13,005 nucleotides of DNA, from assembly GCA_000818945.1 (NCBI GenBank), contig KN805432.1:175839-188843 (forward strand), in the 5' to 3' direction. Below, in pieces: positions 7,843 to 13,005 of this stretch. The first letter of the stretch is position 1, and every line of letters begins with the position of its first letter. The translations under genes were made by a program, and so were the position numbers. A model generated the notes under the pieces. The model ran no database searches. It was not told where the DNA came from and saw only the letters and a list, made by a program, of their open reading frames with translations. Source of the stretch: Schizochytrium sp. CCTCC M209059. Lineage: Eukaryota > Sar > Bigyra > Thraustochytrida > Thraustochytriidae.

Positions 7843-8642
7843 AGCCGGCCGCCTGAATCAGAGCGAGCATTCGTTCATTCATTCACTCCGCGTCGCTCAG
7901 TCATCTGCGCAACCCAAAAGTGAAATTTAAATCTAGTTTCGCTACACTCGCTCGCCAGTCGGAGTTGGGTGGACGGCACCCCCCACACCAATCATCCGCC
8001 CCCCTTCTTTCCACTGAGATCATTACCACCTTAATTTCTTCAGTGTATCGGAAGATTCTCGAAAACAAAGTTTGAGCTCGAATGAGGGTTGCGCAGTCCG
8101 CGACCAATAGTGCAAGCTGCGCGTCTGCGGGAGCTCCGACCGGCTAACTCTCCCGCAGTGCTCTCTTCACCACTGGGCGTGTGCCCTCCGTGTCCACTGG
8201 CAGGAAAAGGGGAGGAGGGCGCTTGGCGCAGCGGCTTCGTCGCCAATTCCTTCTCTGCTGCTTCTTCGCGCGTCGCCGGAGCGCCCTTCGCGCGAGCGAG
8301 CGAGCGAGCACGCAGCACCGCGCGCGCGTCGCCGGTCCCGCGCCCTCCCGCGCCGCCGCTTCTCTGCGCGCCGCGGCCCCCGTTCCTCCTTCTTCCCTGC
8401 GCCCGCCCGCGCCCGCCAGCCGCGGAGAGCGGAGTGGCGTCGAGCAAGCGAGCGAGGCGGGATCCAGGACTCGCGCCGCCGACGCCGACGCTGACGCCGA
8501 CGCCGAGGCGCTCTCGCGGCGCTCTCGCCCTTGCGCGCGCGCGCGCTCCGTCACCGCTCGCAAGCCTCTGTACCCCCTCGTCAAGGTCGCTCGCGCAGCG
8601 CGGCCTCCGAAGATTGGGGCAGTCCGGAGCGCAGAAGGCAGT

Positions 8643-8660
8643 CAGACAGACAGACAGACA
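8643..8660. repeat. (CAGA)n repeat in the leader of the coiled-coil gene
   Basis: Four CAGA units about 120-135 bp before the ATG at 8779. A similar CAGA/GACA-rich stretch, read on the minus strand, lies in the proteasome leader at about 12921-12972. Confidence 0.9.
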
Positions 8661-8778
8661 CGGACGGCCTCGAGACCCTCGCGAAGGAGTAGCCTCAGGC
8701 GCGCGCAGAAGCATATCAACAAGTGCTAGAACTGCAGGAAGAGCTCTTGAGAAGCCCGAGCAAGAGAGGCCAGACAAG

Positions 8779-9444
8779 ATGCTGCAGTCGAACAAACGCA
8801 ATGCCGTCGACTTTGAGTCGAATGAGGCGACGTGCAAACGCAGGCGCATGCTTGGCGCCAATGCGCCGGCGCCCGGCCTCTGGGGAGCGGAGGGCGCCAC
8901 CCGGACTGCCGAGTCGCCCATCCGGAACGGCCAGTTCTTCTTTGGGCCCCGCGATACTGACAATAACCAGCGGGGCTTCGGAGTGCCGTCGACGGCCTTT
9001 GGCCAGAATGATGGCGCCCTCGTGATGCAGCAGAACAACAACCCAAACAAACGTAGGCGAGAACACAACGAGCAAGGCCAGAGCGACTTGGAGCTGCTCC
9101 GTGCTGAGCTCGAGCGTATGCGCAAGGAGTGCCAGGAGCAAAAGCTCATCAATCAAAATTTGAACCAGGCGTGCGAGAATCAGCAGAGCGAGCTCGTGCG
9201 TCTTCACAACGAAAACAAGCTACTCAAACGCTCGGTCGTGGCCTTTAACGAGAAGCGCCAGCACGCAGAACATGAAAACCAGCGCGCTCGTCACGAACTT
9301 TCGGCCGCACATCGTCGCGTCCGGGAGCTCGAGGAGGCCAATGTCCGCCTGTTCTACCAATCACAACAGACTTCTATTCACACGTGCCGCGATGACGATT
9401 ACCACGATCGTAGCCCCTTTTCGGGCGGCGGCCCTGTATGTTGA
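8779..9444 (+). CDS. Nuclear-type coiled-coil protein
   Basis: This frame encodes 221 residues. The start is the first ATG in almost 700 bases and has A at -3. The frame is open further 5', but without any ATG. Residues 6-24 hold a bipartite-type nuclear localisation pattern (KR, spacer, then KRRR at 20-23), and KRRR recurs at 91-94. Residues 25-90 are Gly/Asn/Gln-rich and probably disordered. Residues 101-195 form a long, highly charged coiled coil with LERMRKECQEQK, LHNENKLLKRSVVAFNEKR and RRVRELEEANVRL. The EN-LKR-V pattern followed by an Arg-rich helix resembles coiled-coil tails seen in some plant CUE-type proteins, but no CUE domain is visible and this is a weak, memory-based resemblance. 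The tail (200-221) is short and Asp/Gly-rich. A dimeric nuclear scaffold or adaptor role is inference. The string GTATGT at 9435-9440, just before the stop, could act as a donor, but no matching 3' exon was found. Confidence 0.75.
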   Translation: MLQSNKRNAVDFESNEATCKRRRMLGANAPAPGLWGAEGATRTAESPIRNGQFFFGPRDTDNNQRGFGVPSTAFGQNDGALVMQQNNNPNKRRREHNEQGQSDLELLRAELERMRKECQEQKLINQNLNQACENQQSELVRLHNENKLLKRSVVAFNEKRQHAEHENQRARHELSAAHRRVRELEEANVRLFYQSQQTSIHTCRDDDYHDRSPFSGGGPVC

Positions 9445-9453
9445 TTTCAATCC

Positions 9454-9480
9454 GTCGTTCGTTCGTTCGTTCGTTCGTTT
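9454..9480. repeat. (GTTC)n tetranucleotide repeat
   Basis: About six GTTC units just downstream of the stop of the coiled-coil gene, grading into related GTAC/GTTC-type degenerate units up to about 9510. Confidence 0.92.
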
Positions 9481-9718
9481 GTACGTTCGTACGTATGTTG
9501 GTTCGTCCGTTTGCTGTCCACCCACCTCCACCTTTTTTTTTTTAATATTACATGAAAAAAATCCCAAACAAACAACCAAATTTCTCCATTTCTCCTATTA
9601 CTATCGATGTATCATGTTGTGCTCTTGCCTGCCCCTTGAGCAAAGTTCTTGCGGCGATCCCTCTTTGCTTCTCTTGTTTTGCGGAGTGGATTCGAAGCTT
9701 GGACGGGAGTCTCGAAAA

Positions 9719-9725
9719 TATAAAA
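9719..9725 (+). promoter_or_regulatory. Candidate TATA box for the SulP gene
   Basis: TATAAAA lies 394 bp before the SulP ATG in otherwise mixed sequence. A second TATA-like string, TATATAG, is at 9838-9844. Either could set a transcription start, and neither is proven. If the first is used, the leader would carry ATGs at 9757, 9806 and 9880. If the second is used, possibly only the one at 9880. Confidence 0.3.
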
Positions 9726-10118
9726 TCACAAGAGACTCGCTCTCTCGCCATAACATATGAGCCAACAGCCGAAAAGAGCTGGCTGGTCGTCCTTCTGTCA
9801 TCGGGATGTCTCTATTCTCGCCCGCTCAGTGTTTTGGTATATAGACAGGTTCAAGGCCTTGGCCTGAATTTAACGAGCTATGATCGTCCTTTCTTACGTT
9901 TGTCTGACAGAGCCGGTTTGTCTCCCAATCCCATTGGCAGACAACACAACTCTACGTTGTTCGCTGCTGGCGCTCCGGGCCAAGTTTGCAGGCAGCGCCG
10001 CGGCCCATCCCTGTGTTGCGCTGCGTTGCGGCGTAGCCAAGGCACCTATCTGTCTGTGTTTGATAAACGAGCTGGAGCGGGCGGGCTCGAAGACGAGGCA
10101 AGCAAGAAAAAGATAAAG

Positions 10119-11582
10119 ATGTCCGCAACGACAAGATCCGCGTACCCGCCCATCCGGACGTGGCTGCCCAAGTACAAGTGGGCGGAAGACCTTCCGTACG
10201 ATGTGGCGGCAGGACTGACAGTGGGTGTGATGGCCATTCCACAATCGCTTTCGTACGCACTCATTGCTGGACTTCCGCCGGCATACGGCTTGTATTCTGA
10301 CCTGCAAATCTGCTACCCCATCTTTGGGTCCTCAAAGTTCCTCGTTGTGGGCCCCGTCGCCGTGATGAGCCTCATGTCTCGCTTTGCTATGGAAAAGCTC
10401 AATTACACAGAGTCGTCAACGGAATGGGTCAATATGGTCTGTTTCTTGTCCGTCTTAGTCGCGGCCATCCAGTTTCTCATTGGCTCGCAAGGCTGGGGAT
10501 CGCGTATCAGCGCGCTGCTTCCTGCCCCGGCAATCGCCGGGTTCTCCTCGGCAGCAGCGCTCATCATCGGCAGTACACAACTTGCAGCGCTTTTTGGTAT
10601 TGATAAGTGCAAGCTTGACAATGGACAGTCATGTGACTTTCTTTCGAGCATCCTTTATACAATGAGCAACGCACATCGCATGAACAAGGCCACCTTTACC
10701 TGTGGCATACTTAGTTTCGCTACGCTATATGCGTTCCGTGCCCTTGAGCCAACGCGCAAGGTCCCGGCACACCCGCACTCGCACTTACCAACCACCGCTG
10801 GAGCAAACACGAACGCAACGTCGAGAAATGCCAAACAAGTCTCTCTCTTTCGAAGCTTGATTCCAAAGCTAGGCGCTCTCTTTGTCGTGGTGGCAAGTAC
10901 CTCGCTCATGCTTTTGGTTGAAGGCGATGCATTTGAGGGCGCGCAAGCGTTGGGCGGAATCAAGCAAGTGGGCTTCATTCCCAGCGGCTTGCCCTCGCCG
11001 CGCTGGATTCCCGCGTTGCCGCAATCCCTAGAGATTTTCGTGAGTTTAGCCGTCTCATCTGTGCCGATTGCGCTGGTCGGCTTTGCCGAGGCATCAGCAA
11101 TTGCCAAATCCAGCACAAAACTGCGCAACGAGGACGTGTCTGCGATATCAGACGACTATGAGGTTTTGGCGCTGGCCTTTTGCAATGCCTTCACAGCCTG
11201 GGTGGGCGGCTACCCTGTGACGGGTTCCTTTTCGCGCACGGCTATTAATGCTGAGAGTGGGGCACGCTCGGCGCTCAGTACGGCCATTGCGGCACTTGCC
11301 GTTGTATTAGTGCTCCTATTCTGCACTCAGTTTCTTGCGCATTTGCCCAAGGCGGCGGTCTCGGCGATCGTGCTCTCTGCAGTTATCAAGCTCGTCGACT
11401 ATCACGAGTTTGTCACGCTCCTGCGATCGTATCGTAACAATTCTAGCGACCGCCGCGTATGGGTCTTTTCTGTGGTCTTTGTGGCCTCGCTTGTCCTCGG
11501 CGTGGAGCAAGGGCTTTTTGCCGGTGTTCTCGTGCATTTTATCCTGCAGCGCGTGGAGCAGGGAGAGCGCGCGATCGTTTAG
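10119..11582 (+). CDS. SulP family sulfate/anion transporter lacking a STAS domain
   Basis: This frame encodes 487 residues. The start (AAAG before ATG) is followed at residue 15 by WLPKYKWAEDLPYDVAAGLT, the usual opening of SulP proteins. Conserved blocks are MAIPQSLSYALIAGLPPAYG (38-57, helix 1 and the substrate region), PIFGSSKFLVVGPVAVMS (67-84), AGFSSAAALIIGSTQL (140-155), GFAEASAIAK (321-330) and the hallmark GGYPVTGSFSRTAINAESGA (363-382). Hydrophobic segments fit ten or more membrane helices. The family moves sulfate or other anions, usually at the plasma membrane, with H+ coupling or exchange. Residues 211-241 form a hydrophilic His/Pro/Asn-rich loop. The protein ends at 487 straight after the last helix (ASLVLGVEQGLFAGVLVHFI). 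The C-terminal STAS domain of typical eukaryotic members is absent, and none of the downstream frames encodes one. Substrate is inferred from family only. Confidence 0.92.
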   Translation: MSATTRSAYPPIRTWLPKYKWAEDLPYDVAAGLTVGVMAIPQSLSYALIAGLPPAYGLYSDLQICYPIFGSSKFLVVGPVAVMSLMSRFAMEKLNYTESSTEWVNMVCFLSVLVAAIQFLIGSQGWGSRISALLPAPAIAGFSSAAALIIGSTQLAALFGIDKCKLDNGQSCDFLSSILYTMSNAHRMNKATFTCGILSFATLYAFRALEPTRKVPAHPHSHLPTTAGANTNATSRNAKQVSLFRSLIPKLGALFVVVASTSLMLLVEGDAFEGAQALGGIKQVGFIPSGLPSPRWIPALPQSLEIFVSLAVSSVPIALVGFAEASAIAKSSTKLRNEDVSAISDDYEVLALAFCNAFTAWVGGYPVTGSFSRTAINAESGARSALSTAIAALAVVLVLLFCTQFLAHLPKAAVSAIVLSAVIKLVDYHEFVTLLRSYRNNSSDRRVWVFSVVFVASLVLGVEQGLFAGVLVHFILQRVEQGERAIV

Positions 11583-11943
11583 AATCCTTTGTACCAAAGA
11601 CAGAAAGCGAGGGGAAATGGAGACATAAAAATCGATTTTCTGCCAGCTTGAGAGGAAGAAAGAAAGAAAGTAAGGAAGTAAGGAAGGAAGGAAGGAAACG
11701 TCAGCTTTAAGTCAACGTCGTGATGACGCACAATGAGTTAGATTATGCATTTCTTTCTTTCTCTTATCTCAAGTTGGCTTTCGGAGGAAGTTAGGGCCTG
11801 ACGCAAAAACAAATTCAGTCTGACAACTAGCTTGCTGCGTCCGTCGGGCCAAAACGGAGAGAAACCAAGGAAATCGCGGAGAATTTGTGAACTTGCTAAA
11901 GATACTTTTTTCTTCGCACCTCATCATACACTCTCGTAATTTA
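11583..11943. other. Convergent 3' spacer between SulP and proteasome genes
   Basis: These 361 bases hold no gene-like frame. A purine-only GAAA/GGAA repeat covers about 11653-11698, and a TTTC run lies at 11750-11762. The first part of the purine run is complementary to the TTTC run, giving inverted arms of about 13 nt. No AATAAA was found for the SulP gene. Confidence 0.7.
11653..11698. repeat. (GAAA)n/(GGAA)n purine microsatellite
   Basis: Tetranucleotide units GAAA shift into GGAA/GTAA-type units. It lies in the 3' intergenic spacer. Confidence 0.92.
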
Positions 11944-11945
11944 TT
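11940..11945 (-). terminator. AATAAA overlapping the stop codon of the proteasome gene
   Basis: On the minus strand the end of the gene reads GAC TAA TAA ATT. AATAAA (11945 down to 11940) therefore overlaps the first TAA and a tandem second TAA. Whether it is used as the poly(A) signal is uncertain, since it would imply a very short 3' UTR. Confidence 0.4.
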
Positions 11946-12699
11946 AGTCTGCCTTGAGCTCAAAGACCTCGTGCTCAGTGCCCGAGGCGGTGATGGCGTA
12001 AATGTCAACTGCGTCACCGCAGAGAATGTCGCGCTCGCCGACCGTCACAAAGATATCCTTGAGCATCTCGATGGTGTCCGCAACGGAGTATTCTGGTTTC
12101 TCGTCGAGACCAGAGCTGACACCAACCTTGCCGAGCGCGTTATCGAGAATGGGCATGGCGATGGCCGCGGCGCTGCCGTTGGCTGTGTAGCCATCACGCG
12201 AGCGCAAGTAAGAGCCAACGGCGTCGTAGCCGGCAACGTAGCCGACGCCATCGTCGTCAAGGCCCGCGATGACAGCGAGTGCGTAGTACGGGAAGAAACG
12301 CTTGTAGTAGAGGGTGTTGGACAGCAGCTGCGCGGCACCGATCGTGGAGAGATCCTCCTCGTGGTTGTACTTGTACATGACCGCGCGCAATTTGAGGTGG
12401 TTGTACAGCGCCTGGACGTCGTTGTGGCTGCCGCCGCAGGCGATGACTGTCTTGTCGGTGAGCTGCAGCGCGCGGTCGATCTTGCGGCTCAAGATGCTGT
12501 AGCCCTCGGCAAGACGCTTGTCAGTGGCCACGACGCAATAGTCCTTGCCGGCCACGGCCAGCACGGTGCCTCCGTTCCACGAGTACGGCGAGAAGCGGTG
12601 CTGCAGCGGGGTCGACGACGCCACGTCCACGCCGCCGCCGCCAACCTGCATCGCCGGGTCCAGCGTGCGGTTGCCCTCGGACGACGCGATGGACGCCAT
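11944..12699 (-). CDS. PSMB1: 20S proteasome subunit beta type-1 (beta6)
   Basis: The 251-residue frame starts at an ATG with A at -3 and G at +4, the first ATG after at least 306 ATG-free leader bases. It is one of the seven beta subunits of the 20S core. Beta6 is a structural, non-proteolytic ring member acting in cytosol and nucleus. Identification rests on HRFSPYSWNGGTVLAVAGKD (34-53), the sequence around the mature beta6 N-terminus, then ATDKRLAEGYSILSR (58-72), LTDKTVIACGG (80-90), RFFPYYALAVIAGLDDDG (134-151), YDAVGSY (158-164), GSAAAIAMPILDN (175-187) and a C-terminal KDIFVTVGERDILCGD block (214-229). Residues 1-34 would be the short propeptide. No catalytic Thr1 is exposed at the expected processing point, as usual for beta6. 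Length is normal and no intron is present. Yeast calls this subunit Pre7. Confidence 0.97.
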   Translation of the reverse strand: MASIASSEGNRTLDPAMQVGGGGVDVASSTPLQHRFSPYSWNGGTVLAVAGKDYCVVATDKRLAEGYSILSRKIDRALQLTDKTVIACGGSHNDVQALYNHLKLRAVMYKYNHEEDLSTIGAAQLLSNTLYYKRFFPYYALAVIAGLDDDGVGYVAGYDAVGSYLRSRDGYTANGSAAAIAMPILDNALGKVGVSSGLDEKPEYSVADTIEMLKDIFVTVGERDILCGDAVDIYAITASGTEHEVFELKAD

Positions 12700-13005
12700 G
12701 TTCCCTGCCTCTCCCTGCTCTGCTCCGCGCTCCTCTCCTCTGCCCGCCCGCGCTGCTGCCTCCTGCCGTCGCTCGCGGCGGCAAACGCAAAGCGGTTAAT
12801 CTGCGCGTCCTCGTTCGGGCTCTGCTCCTCCTCCTCCTTCTCTCTCTTTCTTCCCTTCTTTCTGCTCCCTGCTTTCTCGCGTTCTTCGCCCAGACGTAGA
12901 TAGATACCGCGGGCTCTGCTGTCTCTCAGACAGCCTGTCCGTCTGTCTGTCTCTCTCTCCGCCTGTCTGTCGCGGGGCAGCCGGCGGCGGAGCCGAGCGG
13001 CGCCG
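12700..13005 (-). promoter_or_regulatory. Leader/promoter region of the proteasome beta6 gene (partial)
   Basis: On the minus strand this is a purine-rich leader with GAGA and CAGA-type repeats and no ATG throughout. A perfect 7-bp hairpin (GCTGTCT, 3-nt loop, AGACAGC) lies at 12918-12934. No TATA box is visible. The region runs to the window end, so the transcription start may lie outside. Confidence 0.45.

Larger units (their letters stand above)
7383..8778. other. Divergent intergenic region with leaders of two genes
   Basis: These 1.4 kb separate a minus-strand gene (start 7382) from a plus-strand gene (start 8779) and should hold both promoters. The left part contains a trinucleotide repeat (7487-7550), a strong inverted repeat (7764-7798), a CTGG tetranucleotide repeat (7821-7842) and TTCA repeats (about 7871-7885). 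The right part (about 8150-8710) is very GC-rich and contains GCGAGCGAGCGAGC, GACGCC and CAGA repeats. No ATG occurs from 8085 to 8778. Long open frames here lack ATG starts and translate to Arg/Ala/Pro/Ser-rich sequence, so I treat them as chance products of GC richness. An ATG at 8082 would open only a 21-codon uORF ending at 8147. Confidence 0.7.
9445..10118. other. Intergenic spacer and leader of the SulP gene
   Basis: The 674 bases begin with the 3' UTR of the coiled-coil gene, then GTTC repeats and an 11-nt T run, then AT-richer sequence with TATA-like motifs, then a GC-richer leader. One frame is open from 9546 to the SulP ATG (ATG at 9552), and another runs from the ATG at 9880 to a TAA at 10114-10116. 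Third codon positions in the first frame are AT-rich, unlike the SulP body, so I do not call it coding. No AATAAA is visible for the upstream gene. Confidence 0.65.

Noticed and set aside
8089..8778. In-frame 230-codon extension of the coiled-coil protein
   Set aside because: It begins at TTG, contains no ATG, and encodes Pro/Ala/Arg-rich sequence typical of translated GC-rich leader.
8040..9152. 370-codon open frame on the minus strand
   Set aside because: It lies antisense to the coiled-coil gene and its GC-rich leader, its translation is Arg/Ala/Ser-rich without recognisable domains, and GC richness lowers stop frequency on both strands.
9435..9444. GTATGT near the end of the coiled-coil gene as an intron donor
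   Set aside because: No downstream exon continuing this protein was found before the SulP gene, and the protein ends plausibly at the TGA.
9848..9858. tRNA B-box-like string GGTTCAAGGCC
   Set aside because: The flanks do not form a T stem, and no A box or cloverleaf is present around it.
11583..11943. Missing STAS domain hidden in a downstream exon
   Set aside because: None of the plus-strand frames in this spacer encodes STAS-like sequence, and it is repeat-rich.

Overview
The window looks like nuclear DNA of a compact, GC-rich, intron-poor unicellular eukaryote. The evidence is a spliceable GT-AG intron, Kozak-like starts, AATAAA signals, a 20S proteasome beta6 gene, a NIPA-type transporter and a tubulin-tyrosine-ligase-like domain. 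The gene density, near absence of introns, GC-rich leaders and abundant di-, tri- and tetranucleotide repeats would fit a thraustochytrid-like stramenopile. That placement is inference, not something the sequence proves. All six reading frames end with standard stop codons.

Layout, left to right: (1) plus strand, NIPA-like magnesium transporter in two exons (140-1218 and 1382-1874); (2) a 0.9 kb GC-rich spacer and leader; (3) plus strand, an uninterrupted 1152-residue multidomain protein (2776-6234); (4) minus strand, an unrecognised acidic and Ser-rich protein (6438-7382), tail to tail with the previous gene; (5) a 1.4 kb divergent intergenic region; (6) plus strand, a 221-residue nuclear-type coiled-coil protein (8779-9444); (7) plus strand, a SulP anion transporter lacking a STAS domain (10119-11582); (8) a convergent spacer; (9) minus strand, proteasome subunit beta type-1/beta6 (11944-12699), with its leader running to the window edge.

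The genes do not form an evident pathway. Two are membrane transporters (Mg2+ and sulfate/anion), one is a proteasome core subunit, and two have no recognised function. The standout is gene 2. One open frame encodes, in order, an N-terminal membrane anchor, a monothiol glutaredoxin-like domain, a complete TTL/ATP-grasp amino-acid ligase domain and a zinc M14/AstE-type deacylase-carboxypeptidase domain. A possible writer and a possible eraser of amino-acid (for example glutamyl) modifications would thus sit on one chain, and the predicted anchor orientation would place both in the secretory lumen or outside the cell. Secondary points of interest are ATG-free leaders in front of several genes, a 12-nt motif shared by two leaders, the missing STAS domain, and several inverted or tandem repeats between genes.
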